Shown in pieces: positions 34,310 to 46,550 of a stretch of DNA of 64,000 nt. The position numbers and the translations under genes are program-made. Source of the DNA: Mauremys mutica (Eukaryota > Chordata > Testudines > Geoemydidae); assembly GCF_020497125.1 (NCBI RefSeq), contig NC_059084.1:9203501-9267500 (forward strand), written 5' to 3'. The number at the start of each line of letters is the position of its first letter. Positions within the stretch are counted from its first letter, which is position 1. A model generated the notes under the pieces. It did no database searches and was not told the DNA's origin. It saw nothing but the letters and a program-made list of their open reading frames with translations.

Positions 34310-35094
34310 GTAAGTCTTTGTCTGTTGGTGGATTTAATCAAGTGAAGAGTATTTGTTGACATATAGAAAACTTTACTGGGTTACTTTTAGAGGGTGACTC
34401 CATTCTTTTATCAGTGTTCATTTCAGGAACTGTATTAACATGACTTATCAAAACAAAGAGCTCTGTTTTTTAATAATTTCTCTTATTACTATAGAAACAG
34501 AAGCAAAACAAACAGAAATTATCTATAATTTCCCATTGCTGAAGTTCACACACATGATTATACTGCTGAAGTAAATCCCTAGGAATACTTGAAAAATTAT
34601 ATAATTATCTCCAAAGTGTGCTAATGGCACTAAAGCAAATGGCTTTTCATCGCATTTGCTACTCATGACCTCTTAGCTGAATAATTCAGGAGAAGGTGAT
34701 TGTAGCCACTTTCAGACTAATGGCTAGGGGTAACTGCTGTGTGATTTGTAGTTATTTCTGGCAATCCCCGACAATTAATTCTCTCAAACAGAGAAAGTGA
34801 TACCAAATGGAAAGATAGATGGTTAAAGTACTACTTGGCGCTGGGAAAGCATTACGAGATTAGACTGTGCTTTAATTCAAAGCAGAAAAGAATGACAGCT
34901 TTGTGCGGTGGAGTTTAAATATTGCATCTACCTCCAGCACCATGAGAAAGTGAAGTTGACGGAAGAAGCACTTTTTTCTGGGTCTGACAAATTCAGCGAC
35001 CTTCAGGGTGCCTCCTGAAGAAATCTTCAGAGAGGCTGCATAGTCCAGTACATGGTCGATAGCATCAAGAAAGTTGGATTCTATTCCAAGCACC
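34310..35094. other. Non-coding, one minus-strand open frame of unknown meaning
   Basis: A 73-codon minus-strand frame at 34872-35093 has a fairly protein-like composition (for example F-L-D-A-I-D-H-V-L-D-Y) but no recognised family, and it abuts a SINE. I do not call it a gene. Confidence 0.35.
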
Positions 35095-35302
35095 TGCCGT
35101 GGGAAGTCACTTGACCTGGCAAGTCACTTCACTTCTCTATGCCTCTGTTTTCCTGTCCATGATTTTTCTTTCTTGTCTATTGAGATTTTAAGCAGGGACA
35201 ATCTCTCACTATGTGCCTGTACAATGCCTCGCACAATGGGCCCCCGATATCAGTTGGGGCTTTTAGAGGCTACCACAATACAGATAATAAATGATGGAGC
35301 AT
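35095..35302 (+). mobile_element. MIR-like SINE, core plus tail
   Basis: The core 'ggcaagtcacttcacttctc' and 'gcctctgttttcctgtcc' is followed by 'ttttaagcagggacaatctc', 'tgcctgtacaatgcctcgca', 'caatgggcccccgatatcag' and 'ttggggcttttagaggctac', ending in 'aatacagataataaat'. This copy joins the MIR-type core and the tail found alone at 14751-14882. Confidence 0.7.
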
Positions 35303-36308
35303 AGTAAATCTTTGACACTGGTAGGTCAGAGCAGGGAGAAATGTGACAAATCATCCTACTGACTTCTATTTTCTTTTTTTACTACAGTGATCCAAATGCT
35401 CTGCATACACAACCCTACAGCAAGTTAAGCTGCAGCCAATGAAACTATAGCTGCAAGTGTGTCTTTGATCTAGAGGCAAACACACACCTGGTTAGAGCCA
35501 TGCTAGCCACCTTACATTCTGGCTAAATGGAAAAGCCAGTTAAACTGCTTTATGGAGTAACATAGTTGGAAACATTAAGAAGCCACCAGCCAAGACTCTG
35601 TACTGAATGACAAGGACTGAGGAAGAACTAATTCATCAGGGAGAATGAGGGGTTTCCCTGAGTGAAAACAAGGGCACCGGGGCATTGACTGGTGGAGCTG
35701 TGTGTGCCAGAAGCAAAAAGCAGTGAGTAATCCAGAAGAAAGCTGGAGTAGCACTGGCAGTGTAATCCTGGGAGGGTGTAGAAACAGAGGAAACACAGGA
35801 AAGCAAGTTTGCGTTTCTGAACTAGGAAACTGCCTCCTGCTTTTTGTTCTTACTGTTTTCAGAGAAACAGGCCTTTGTGAGCATACTTTGTAAATAAACA
35901 TGGTTGAACCAAAGAAACACCCGATTCCTATCATCAATTTCTCCTCCTAACAGAAACAACCCAGCAAGGCCCCCAAATATTGGCTAAACCGCTTGAGCCA
36001 AGGGGCAATACTTCAGAGTGCTGTATTCATTGACTGAATGTGTAGAACGGACGGTACATTCATTCCTTCTTGCTTAGGTTGTCAGTTGGTCTCCAGCCCC
36101 CAACCCATCCTGCACCCTAAAAACAGCAGTGTCAACATGAAACTATGGCACAACAATTGGACTTCATTCTTCTTCTTAATTATTATTGCCTCACGATCAA
36201 TTCTAAAACTCAAGCTTTACCCAGCGTTCTGAAGTCCACTTATCTGGTGATATTTCAAGGTGCCAATATAAAGGAAAGCATCCCATTTTGTAGGGCTAAA
36301 AAAAAAAG
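35303..36308. other. Non-coding; possible LTR-like 3' end
   Basis: There is no supported gene. Around 35700-35960 the sequence has an AATAAA signal (35893-35898) following a T/C-rich segment, an arrangement seen in LTR ends, but I find no paired LTR or terminal TG...CA and cannot confirm it. Confidence 0.3.
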
Positions 36309-36497
36309 GTAATAATTGGAGATATACCAATCTCCTAGAACTGGAAGGGACCTTGAAAGGTCATCAAGTCCAGCCCCCTGCCTTCACTAGCAGGACCAAT
36401 TTTTGCCCCAGATCCCTAAGTGGCCCCCTCAAGGATTGAACTCACAACCCTGGGTTTAGCAGGCCAATGCTCAAACCACTGAGCTATCCCTCCCCGA
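36309..36497 (-). mobile_element. Turtle tRNA-derived SINE with CR1-like tail
   Basis: Read on the minus strand it starts 'ggggagggatagctcagtgg'. The A box TAGCTCAGTGG is the complement of 36476-36486, and the B box GAGTTCAATCC the complement of 36433-36443. The middle holds 'gggggccacttagggatctg' and the 3' part 'ctggacttgatgacc' and 'aggtcccttccagttctagg', the 3' tail shared with CR1 LINEs. This is the known layout of the turtle Pol III SINE, which borrows CR1 machinery. It is the main lineage marker in the window. The final 'agatattggtatatctcc'-like palindromic end lies near 36315-36335. No clear target duplication. Confidence 0.9.
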
Positions 36498-37514
36498 TAG
36501 CTCTCAGATTAGCACAGGATCTTTGCTGGTTAGTTCTCAATGGAACATTTCATTATAGGAGAGAGATACTCCACAAATTGGAAATGCAAAAAATGCTAAC
36601 TATTGCCATAAATGTGGGACTAATTACAGTAAATTAGTGTGCATGTGTATATATCTATCACTGTAAAGGTGAGATAGCTATAACAGTATAAATTGGTCCT
36701 TTCCTTTGGGATATAGAGGACACACCATTCATCTTTGGGTCGCAGGTAGTAGCAGTGTAAACTGATCTACGTCAGGGTGTGGTTGTCCCTGCCCACATGA
36801 GTCTTGGATCTGTCTGGCCACAGTTGGTAGTATTTGATAAGGGCCCCTGCTCAGGATACTAGCAAAGGGCAACAACGGATCCAGCAGATGAGGGCCAAGT
36901 TCTCCTAGCAGTGGTGAAGGTGGATAAGCCATGACTGTGGATGCAGTGACTGTGTGATGGACAGTGTTTTCTGGTGGCACCACCTGGTGGCTAGGGGGTT
37001 AGGCCTCTGTTCACCACACCTCTACTCTTTAACCTGGGCCACCTTCATGCCTACTAGAGGTCTGTCTTTTAAAATGGTTTGATTCGACCCTACAGTCAGG
37101 TTACCTCTCAGTCTTTTCTGTACCCGGTGTGGCAGGTTCTTAGGAAGATATGGGGTTCAACTATTCACCCCCGAGGAGTGTCCAATGGCTGACAGGGGGT
37201 TCAAAAGATATTTACCCTCTCCTTCCTTCATCCTTCAACCAATGGTATGTGGCAGGAGAGTTCCTGGGAAGGGGAAAACTGTCCCCCTTTTTTGCCTCTC
37301 CAGTCCCAAGGAAGCAGAATGAATTGAAGGGGCAACCAACCATGACATACCGGAACAACAGCACCAGGGTTAAAGCCCCCACTATTACTGACTCCAGGAG
37401 GACAGGCATGTTCAACATGCATAGGATGGGCATGACCCAAACCCGACTTAGGAAAGACAGAACCCCAAGGACTGCAACTTCCTGGAAGTCCAAATCAGAC
37501 CACAGAGGTGTGTT
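36498..37514. other. Non-coding, nothing firmly recognised
   Basis: Mixed-composition sequence. The plus-strand open frame at 37150-37530 carries no motif I recognise and runs into the start of the LINE remnant. It could be its 5' part. Confidence 0.4.
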
Positions 37515-38730
37515 CCATGTCATCACATAGACTACGTTAACACTCAGGGACACTGGGTACAAGACAGCTCTTATCTAAGAATTCACCTGTCTCAAGTTTG
37601 TAATCGCTTGTATCACAGAGGCCCATCTATGGAAGGAGCAGCCTCTCTCCATCCCGGTTGTCCACACTGAACTCAAAGCGTGGCATTTATTACTGGATAA
37701 CCTTTAGCACAGATTTTCTCCACAGAGAACTCCATCTCTCCATGCTTACTCTATGTTCAGTGCCAAAATTATCATGGACACTTATCTGTCATGGTGGCCT
37801 ATGCACCAACAGAAGATGCAACAGAAGATGCGGAAAAGGATACATCCTAGCATCAACTAACAGCAAAGATTTTGTCAACTCCACTATATGACACACTGCG
37901 CGTGCTCAGAGATTTCAATGCCATGACTATCTGAAATCAAACTGGATATAAAACTGTGATAGGTCCCTTTAGTTGAGGTACTCCAAATGACACGACCACT
38001 TGTCATTTGACATTATGTGATTGAAAATACATTATGAAAGTGTGCTGAACCATGCAGCTGCTGACGACTGTCCAGAGCTACACACAAACTGCATGGCTGC
38101 AGACTCAGAGACAAACACTGATCCTCCATCACTCAAGGAAGTATGAAAGGCCATCCAAAAGTTATGGAATCGATACACTGCTGAACCTGCTGGTATTCCA
38201 CCCAAGCTACTCAGAGGTGCCTTGTAACCAGTGAGCACTGGCCTGTATCAACTGTTCTTAAAAGTGTGGGCATCAAGCAAAGTACCATCGGAATGGAAAG
38301 ACAGCATCACATTGTACAAGCACAAAGGATTTTGCACCTAGTGTAGGAATTACAGATTGATCTCATCATCATCAGTCCTTGGAAAGGTCTTTGCTCATGT
38401 TCTGCTTGGTAGGATATAGCCTCTCCTTAACAGACATCATCATCCATTGCAATCAGGTTTCACTGGTGAGCAGATGACTATGGATGCTGTCCTCACCTCC
38501 CAGCTTCTGGCTAAGTTGCACTGAGAATTTAACTGACAGCTTCATGTGGCATATATCAACATCAAAGCGGCGTTTGATTCAGTCAACAAGTCAGCACTTT
38601 GAGTGGCTGAAAGGAGTTGGCATTCCAGATGTTATGATTTCTCATATGGAACTCATGTGGGTACTTTGTGATTCCTCAATGCACAAAAGCAGCCAAACTT
38701 ACACCACGGAACAAGCTTTTTAGTTAAATG
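37515..38730 (+). mobile_element. Decayed non-LTR retrotransposon: endonuclease and reverse transcriptase
   Basis: An APE-type endonuclease is readable in pieces: TLRDTGYKTALI near 37537, V-A-Y-A-P-T-E at 37794-37814, and R-D-F-N-A at 37908-37922, where the family has G-D-F-N-A. Reverse-transcriptase blocks follow in order: N-Y-R-x-I-S near 38348, G-K-V-F-A-H-V-L near 38380, Q-S-G-F-T near 38450, and A-A-F-D-S-V at 38567-38584. In the last block the residue four before A-F-D is Asn where active enzymes have the catalytic Asp. Stops and shifts separate the pieces and the motif C double Asp is not found. It differs from the CR1 at 17745 in wording (N-Y-R and G-K-V-F-A), so it belongs to another clade, which I cannot fix. 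The copy is dead. Confidence 0.75.
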
Positions 38731-39881
38731 GCCTCAGAGCACATGAGTTTGGATTCACTTAAGCTTGCTGGCAGGGCACTCGCTTTGCTGCAACTCTGCT
38801 GTAGACCAGTAAAAGCCATTATAGCTTTATGACAAAATGATACGAAACGTGTGAAGTCTGACCCTGCTAATTATGTTGCATTGAATATGCTGACAAAAGA
38901 CACGATCAGCACAATTAATGTCTCTTGCAATCTCTTCTAACCTGTTTTTAAATGCAAAGAACACAGATAAACATTAAGGGCAACCAAGTTATAGTTAAGC
39001 CTTGACATCCACATTTAACCTTAGTGTATTGGTAAACAAGTCCAGAGACTGCCATGTAAAGATAATGAGACAGCTGTCAATGGCACAAAATCACTATAAT
39101 CACTTAAGATGACATGGAAGGATGGAGCAATCAGCAGAACCTCTGAGCTAATCTTAATAAAAGATCCCAGTGTCTTTAATTATGTGCAAAATAAAAAGGC
39201 CACTGAAAGCGGATTTTTCCTCCCTTCAATTGCTTAATGAAGTGTGAATAAACAACTTATTAGGTCTGTTCCACTGAAGAGATTATTTTCTGTGTTTGTG
39301 GTTTTAGATAAGAAATTGAAACCCAATATTAGCAAGATGCAGTTAACACACATATAGGAAGCTAAGGTTTATTTTCTGGACAGAATATTTATCTGAAGTA
39401 AAAACACATACACACAATTCAGGAAGCAGTTCTCCTATATTGCTTGATCCTATAAAGCCTGGAGCATCCTCAGCTCCCAATGAAGTTAATGTAAGTAGAG
39501 GGAACTTACCACCAAGCAGAACTAGCTCTCAATTGCTGAGTGGCAATTTCATAATGACACCAGGAAAGCTCCTTCTATGCAGATACTGAAGGAGTAGTAC
39601 AATTTCAGTGGTGCCCAAACTGATCATTATTGCTGCAGAGAGTATGTAGCAATTAGAGGGAGCTAGTCAAATTATTCATGGCAAATTACATGTATTGTGA
39701 ATTTAGGGTCCCCTCCTCCCGCCACATTTGAAAGTCATTTGCAACTAATCCTGATTTCCAAGAATGTATTTTGAAGTATTGGCCAGATAATGTTTAGGAC
39801 CAGTTTTCAGTCTATGGCTTGTCTGAACAGTTTGCTTCAGCTCTTCTCATTGATTATCCTACTCCTTCCCCTCTCCCCCTT
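38731..39881. other. Non-coding, possibly conserved in part
   Basis: There is no gene. The part from 38860 to 39300 lacks recognised repeats and has several TTAATTA/AATAAA-like words, so it is a candidate for a conserved non-coding element, untested. Confidence 0.35.
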
Positions 39882-40083
39882 GTATCAGGGGTTGTGACTG
39901 CAGGTCTCTGTTACCAGCTCCCTGGCTTTATAGAAGCCCTGCTTGTTTCTGCCCAGGTGAACTTCATCCTCAATTAAGCCTCATTGCATCCTAGCTCCCC
40001 TCCAGGTGCAGTCTATGGCTAATTAGCCTCTCGTGCTTCTAGTAACCCTGTCAGGGCTAGTGTGGGGTGAATGCCCCATCACA
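39882..40083 (-). mobile_element. Possible LTR fragment
   Basis: On the minus strand it starts 'tgtgatggggcattcacccc', continues 'gaggctaattagcc' and 'acctggaggggagctagg', and has a TATA-like word 'tctataaagcc' further on. The starting TG and promoter-like word suggest one end of an LTR. There is no second copy, no primer site and no coding region, so the call is tentative. Confidence 0.35.
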
Positions 40084-40087
40084 CTGC

Positions 40088-40130
40088 TGCAAAGAGTTTA
40101 CAATCTGAAAAGACAAAAAAGTATTGTCAA
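40088..40130 (-). mobile_element. MIR-like SINE tail scrap
   Basis: 'gcaaagagtttacaatctga' followed by 'aaagacaaaaaag' resembles the inner end of the copy at 14751-14882 ('caaagaacttataaact'). Confidence 0.35.
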
Positions 40131-40284
40131 AGCGAAGAGGACTGGGGTAGAGGTTACAGGCAAAGAGATCAAAGTGATGGTTGGAAGGGCTTGATAATTC
40201 TATGTATCAATTATTATTATTAACAAGGGACTGTCCCTCTATTAAGCCATTGTTACCTGGCTAAATTCTTACAGGTGTTACACT

Positions 40285-40467
40285 AGGGCAACGTCTACAC
40301 TATGAGCGAGGGGTGTAATTCCCAGCTCATGTGCATAAACTCATGCTAGCTCTCATCTGAGCACAGGCTTGCCATCCCGCGTGCAAACCCTCGTGAATCC
40401 CGTGGGTGCTTACTTGGCATGGCTAAGCCATGCTGCTGCTGCTGTTGCCCATGCTACCATGGCTACA
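40285..40467. mobile_element. Partial foldback element with GTCTACACT end
   Basis: The left end 'acgtctacactatgagcgag', then 'gtgtaattcccagctcatg' and 'catgctagctctcatc', is a known style of palindromic element in turtles. The right arm is short, ending near 'catgctaccatggctaca'. The 'GTCTACACT' terminus is shared with the elements at 50221 and 57089. Confidence 0.55.
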
Positions 40468-42424
40468 GGCTGTAAGGAAAAACAAGAAGGAAGAAAACAA
40501 ACTGGATCAAGGTAAGCTGCTTCTCCACAAACACTTGGGGGTTGTTGAGAGACAATGCCAAGACAAGAAGAGGCAGAATAAACAATACTTTTCTTTTCAG
40601 AAGACTGTTTGGTCATTATATACACTACTGATCATAGAGTCCCAAAGATGCTAAACCCAGTTGGGCCTGCAGGTAAGCACAGATACACAGAGAAAATCAT
40701 ATGATTCCACCCTGAGATAGGGATAGGGCTGAGATCTGAGATGGTGCACTCAGAGATACCAGAAAGGGGACAGAAGGGCAGTTAACCATGCAACTGTGAC
40801 ATATAAACTTTCACATTAGTTGCCTTTTACGATTAATCATGACTAACTAGCACACTTTCAATCACCACTGTCTTGACACTGGGTACTAAGTGGTCTTTAA
40901 CAGATGTCTAACAGCATTTTAACTGAACATGTTTTCTAACACAACTCATTTTCCCACTGTAAAAAAACTTGAGGTGAGTCTTGAAGTGGGTGGACTTGTG
41001 AACCCATTCAGGACGGAATAATCAACAACTGTTGAAAATGGATAGGAGATGGTTGTGGGAGAAGTGGACAAACTTGAGGTGGGTATTACTGGTGGAGTGG
41101 GAGAGGTAGGGGTAAAACTCCTATGATCTCCTTAATGGACCAGGATGTTAGTGGATGCATTGTGTTGTTGCGATTCCCCCTGAGACTTCTTTCCACTTTG
41201 TGTCCCAAGAACTTAGTTTGACTTCAGATTTTGTCATTCCGGCATTTTTATTTGGCAAAAGCTATGCTGAGTTGATCAGAATGAAATGCAAGGGGTAGAT
41301 AGCCAGTATATCACAAATCCAAAATTACACAAAAAAACCCTCTTCCTTTATACACATTTACCCACACACATTGGATTACTATACATTACATCACCTACTT
41401 TGGGATTGGCTTGGTTATTTTGTAGGAACAAATCCCTGTCCAGCATGTTCTGTCCCTGTACTGTCCACGCACAACCTCCTCTTAACCTCGTTTTATCCTA
41501 TGTTGTTCATTGTTATCTAGACCCTTGTAAATGCTTCCCTGAGATGCGCAATGGGTGGAAGAGATAGGTAAACAGGGACTTTCATGAGTCATCCCTATCG
41601 AATGGGAACAAGAAGTTAAAGCCACGTGAGAGGATGTCACTGAAAGACCAGATGCAGAGAGAAAAAAGAAGGGAAGTCAGAGCACTCTGGGGGCTCCAGG
41701 AAAGACAGGCGAAGGAAAGCTATTGTGTAATATTGTCAAACAGTATATTCCAGGAGGGTAGGGAATTTTATCTCATAAAATAAAAAGTCATTCAGTAATT
41801 AAAAAGATTGGAATGAAGAAATGTGATTTTCCGCTAAAATATGCATAACATTTCTCTCTCTGTCTCTGCTTATAATTTTCTACCACATCAGATTCAGTTT
41901 CAATGTCTCCTTTTTCTAATAAATAGAGATCTGTGGAAGTTAGAAATTTGGGGACTTCTGTCAAGAACTAACATGCACAATAATCAGGGATAATTTGGGA
42001 AAAAAGTGTTTTGATTTTAACTTCTCTTTCATAAGCACTTTGTCTATATTACTAAATTCACTCTATTATACTAAAGAAAACTCTCTTGAAGTTCATCCTT
42101 TGTGTTATTTAACCCAACTTTTGGACACTGCAAATATGTGCTTTGGAAAATTGTCTCTCACATCATTATAACATTCAGTTTTCACACATCATATATTTTT
42201 CAGGTGCAGTTCTTAATGACAAGATTTGTATCATAGACAATAGCCTTTCCTAATGTCATACATGTCACAGTCATTATTCTTTAAATTCACAAATATAAAT
42301 CAAGTTATTATTGTAGCTTGGATATTACATATATTTTCATTAAAAAAGGGGACTTCACTAAAGCAGGATTCAGATAGGTTGCTAAAACCTCCACTTCAAT
42401 CGAGTGCCTAAGAGTCATGGTAAC
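40468..42424. other. Non-coding, nothing recognised
   Basis: A CT-rich patch lies near 41853-41870. No supported gene or repeat. Confidence 0.5.
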
Positions 42425-42525
42425 TAGAGCTGGTCATAAAACAGAAAAGCATTCCATGAACATTTTAACAAAAATGGTGTCCCTGTTCTCCAGTGAAAAC
42501 TTTTGAAAATTTTCAGCCAGCTATA
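42425..42525. repeat. Small foldback element
   Basis: The left end 'tagagctggtcataaaa' and the reversed right end 'tatagctggctgaaaa' match. The centre is 'tggtgtccctgttctcc' and the flanks of it are A/T-rich inverted words. 101 bp in all. Confidence 0.6.
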
Positions 42526-44001
42526 AAAAATATAGAAATTTGTTCTTCAGAAAATATGTTTAACAGGCAGATGTTTTAGGCCATTTCACACACAAATGCT
42601 GATATAATCCCTGTATTTTATGGACTCTTGAATATCTTGCCCTAAATAATTAATCATTTGATGCCACAAATAAACACAATGTGAAATTTAGAGGTCCAAA
42701 TTTGAGGTTCTCTCTCAGGCAAAGTGGAAGATAGCCTGAGTGAAGACCTCGGGATTTGGCCCTAGAAGAATAAGAGTGACCAGTCAAATCCAAACATATT
42801 CTATTCTTTCAACTATTTACAGAATCTCTTCTTTTCTGAACTGGCTCATAGCTAAGAGAAGTATGGGATGCTGTTGACATAAAAACTCAGCATCAAAGGT
42901 CTATTACCTTAACACTCGGCTTCTTGTACAGTGGGAAGCCTATTTAAATCATAATGTAATGCTAACAGAATAGAAAGGCCTATTTGTATATTTGGTTTCT
43001 AAAATGAAAGCAGCGGTCTGCCTCTCCTATAATTGCTGTCAGGTTTTAAGCTATCCTCCTTTCAGAACACACAGTTTAGTGCAGCTGTGAAAAATTGTTA
43101 CCAGGCAACGAGCAAGTTCTGAGTCCTGAGAATTCAACAATGATTGACATGAAGACTTCTCAACTAGAGCATGTGAGGCTCTTGCTACTACAATGGGAAC
43201 CACAACAAGGCCTAATATGATGGTGAGGAGTGGTGTGTAATATCAGTGGGGGATCAGAGGCTAAAAAGCCTCAAAGAATCCTCTGAACATGAATACTGGC
43301 ACTTAACATTTCTAACTCGTCTGACTGTGAGCTGACCACATAAAAGGCCAGGCATTCATTTATTGTCAAACAGGTTATTTTGTCAGTACTGGGAAAGAGG
43401 ACTGTGGCTGAGCTAAGATGAAGGGAGTTAGAGGACAGTACGTTACACACAATACTTTTTCCACTCGTATCAGTGAATCTCAAGTGATCTAGTACAAACA
43501 AGCCCTCGGTATATCTGGTTTGTCAGGGAAGCTATCTCACTGTAGTTCCAACAGGATATCCCCCATCAGGAGCATGTCCTATGTCTTACCACATTGCTTA
43601 CGATTGGTGCTAGACTCAATTGTCCCCTCCTGCTTTCAACTGCTATGTCCTAGAGTGGCCTCAAGAGGAATATGTGTCTTCTTTCAGTTCTGCCTTGCAG
43701 CCGGTGCACTGATGCTCTAGAGCATGGAAACTTACCTAATAAACCTACTTCTGAGAGGCGACTTATGAACACTCTCTACACTGCACAGACTTTTCATTAT
43801 AAATGGGTAGAAAACGGTGAAAAGACATGGAAGACTAGTCATGATGATATATTTTACGCTAAAAGGAGTGTTTTTAAAATAGGAGCTACAAGGAGTTTAA
43901 ATCATGTCGATAACAACAGGAGTCACAACCATGGCTCTATAATAGTTCTCTCTCTCATTCACACTATCTTTTTGTTCACTTGTACGAATGAAAATATATA
44001 C
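42526..44001. other. Non-coding, with one perfect X-box word
   Basis: There is no supported gene. Open frames at 43520-44031 look random. An RFX-type site at 43097-43109 is listed separately. Confidence 0.45.
43097..43109. promoter_or_regulatory. RFX X-box-like site
   Basis: 'gttaccaggcaac' fits the X-box half-sites GTNRCC and RGNAAC with a one-base spacer, the site bound by RFX factors. It lies in a repeat-free stretch (42840-43130). There is no nearby promoter or gene to support a role. Confidence 0.25.
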
Positions 44002-44093
44002 GGCCTGATTTTCAGAGGTGCTGAGCACTAACAACTCCAGCTAAAATCAATTGGAACCATAGATACTCAGCAGCACCTCTGAAAATCAGACCC
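44002..44093. repeat. 92-bp foldback repeat
   Basis: The left arm 'ggcctgattttcagaggtgc' (44002-44021) is mirrored by 'gcacctctgaaaatcagacc' (44073-44092), 19 of 20 matching. The inner parts also fold. It is the best-preserved member of the 'cctgattttcag' family in the window. Confidence 0.75.
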
Positions 44094-45249
44094 ATAAAGT
44101 TATAGATGGATATATATCAATAGTTTGTTCCTTAGAAAATATATACCACATAAGGGCCAGTCCCGTAGTTCAGTAGAATTATTTCTCAGCATCTCTGGTA
44201 TGATGTTGGATAGCTTTTTGAAGCTATGTTTTAGCCTTCAAAAGAGTTTTGACATCCGTGTTTCTGTGTAGATTGCCTTAACTGAGATCAAAGTTCATGC
44301 ATTGTATTATGTTAGTAAGAGATTGTTTTGCCCTGACCATTTTCAAAGTATTGTACGGGACTTTGCTGGACAACTTGAGATGCTGCCTAATTCTCACTCT
44401 AACCGCCATTGGTGGAAATCAGCAGTAACACAGTTGAAATCAATAAAGTTAAAATGGTGTAAGGGATAGGAGAATCCAACCCTCGGTTTTTATTTCTTTC
44501 TCTGCTTGCTGTTTACAGAATGCCTAAAGAAGAAGGGGCTGAAAAGATGTGACTGTTCTGAACTGTTTCCATTACTGCATCATCTTCTACTGGCCTTGCT
44601 TTTCAGACTAATGACTTTCAGGGTAATTCTGACTTCAATGCCCTTTACACTTATCGTACATGCAGCAGTCTCCACAAGGGAATTATTCTATGCAGGGGAT
44701 AATTAAGCATCTTTGCTGATGCTAGTTTTTGACTATGGTAGGAATTCCTATACCAGAAGCCTTATTTTCTGACCACTTTGCGTCATTCTTGAATTAGAAT
44801 TGGGCCCTAAGGTCTTTCAAAAACTCTCTTAAACCCATCTTATTGTCAAGAACTTTTTCTGTATTTCTTTGCCCATCAGACCTCAGCTATTTAGCAAAGT
44901 ATGTGCCTGTCAACCACAGCTGTCTCTTGAATGACCAGTCTCCTGCTATTGTTTGATTAGCAATGGGAAGCTGAGACCTGTTGCATAGGGGAGTACAGAG
45001 CACTGACTTACTGTAGAAGAAAAGGGAATATTGCTGCCATTTTGGAAGTCATGGGCTTGACTCTGGAGATGCTATGTGTTTCCTAAAGCCTTATATTCAC
45101 TGAGATCTATGGAAATTGAGGACGCTCTCAGCTTCTTGGAGAGGTTAATTATACCTCAGAGGATCAGATCCAAGGAGAAGTCATGACCCAATCTGTCTCT
45201 GAAAAATGGCTGGGGCATAAATCAGGGTACAGAATTGGTTTTAGAGTTC
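44094..45249. other. Non-coding, nothing recognised
   Basis: No gene, RNA or repeat that I can support. Confidence 0.5.
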
Positions 45250-45364
45250 GATCCTGCGAAGTGTGTGCTTTGCTTTATGCACATAAGCAGTCCCAGTGAA
45301 GACAAGACCACTACTAACACGCATAAACTTAAGCACATTGTTAAGTGTTTTGCTGGATTGGGCC
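45250..45364. repeat. Foldback repeat of the 'taagcacat' family
   Basis: 'gatcctgcgaagtgtgtgct' on the left and 'aagtgttttgctggattggg' on the right are inverted in style, with 'ttatgcacataagcagtccc' and 'aacttaagcacattgttaag' between. It matches 60925-61100 in wording. Confidence 0.5.
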
Positions 45365-46550
45365 AGAATGGTCAGCAATTCATAGGATTACGTCTCTAAA
45401 GTGGTTTTTTTATGTTTTATACACCAGTTTGTCTATCCCTGACAAATCATTTCTTGATTCTGTTCTGAACTTTCTTTCATCAATTTCACATAATATTTTT
45501 GTAGGCTAAAATGACCATTCTGACACCTTTTAACCACTTTTAACATCCAAAGCTGCAGCCCAGGGTAGAGTTTAATGCAACTTCACTGCAGAATCAAGCT
45601 CCATATATGTCTGTGTCAATATCGCAACGTGTTGAAGAGGGTCTGGGAAATAAGTGCATGGCAGCACAATCTCAACCAAACATTTGCAGAGGAGGGAAAA
45701 AATATAAAATTGCAACTGGGGGAAAAATGAGTCAACCACCTTTCGACTTTATCACAACAGAACCTTTCTATCCTGCTCATAAAAACAAACACAGGAGGAT
45801 ATGAAGGAAAATCACCCACTAACAGGCTTATATGCTTCATAAACAGATACCTGAGAGAACTGCAGCTCTTCAACCAATCTGCCTATGACTGACAATGAGT
45901 TTATTAAATCAAACAAGATGCTCTTGGCACTTCCAAAACAATTTAAATGAGAGGGAAAAACGGAGGTGAAAGGAACAGAAATACGCAAGCCAAAAAGCCC
46001 TGTAAAAACTGTTGTTTTTTCCTATCATCTAGCAATTCATTTTGCTTTAAGATAGGAGAATTTTTTTTTTGGACAGCCTGGCCATTCTTACCCACTAATG
46101 ACGTCTCATGATAAAATACAATTCTCCATTAGCCCCTGCCTGCCCCCACCATCCTCAAAAACTAAAATCATTCTGACAGATACAAGAGACATCACCATAT
46201 TCCTGAGAGAAAACATTGTCTAGACAAACAACAAAATCTTTACTACCAGTGGCTACCCATAAACTTAACATACCAAGGCCCTGATGACACTTTTTAACAC
46301 ACAAAAAAATGTGCACACGGAAAAGAGATGTGTGCAACAAATTTACCACAATCAAGCAGCAATAATTACATCTCCTTATTCCACCCCACTAACCACCGCC
46401 TTCACTGCAGAGACTGCATTTGGAAGAGTTAGCAACAGTGTTTCATGCATGATAAGATGAAGTCAGGGAGCAGAACTATCGTAAAGCCATTTATGGAAGC
46501 TATTGGAAGAAAAAAGAGCAGAAGCATGGTGCCGGAAAATGCCTTATTGT
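45365..46550. other. Non-coding, nothing recognised
   Basis: AT-rich, with a T run near 46061. No gene or named repeat. Confidence 0.5.

Noticed and set aside
34872..35093. 73-codon minus-strand frame with protein-like composition
   Set aside because: Too short, no family recognised, and it ends next to a SINE. I kept it only as a note.
35575..35937. 120-codon minus-strand open frame
   Set aside because: Composition is low in stops by chance. The other strand has an AATAAA signal and LTR-like look, and no domain is visible.
35700..35960. Possible retroviral-type LTR end
   Set aside because: Only an AATAAA signal and general look support it; there is no paired copy, no terminal TG...CA and no adjoining coding region.
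37150..37530. 126-codon plus-strand open frame upstream of the LINE remnant
   Set aside because: No motif is visible. It may be a decayed 5' part of the LINE but I cannot support a separate gene.
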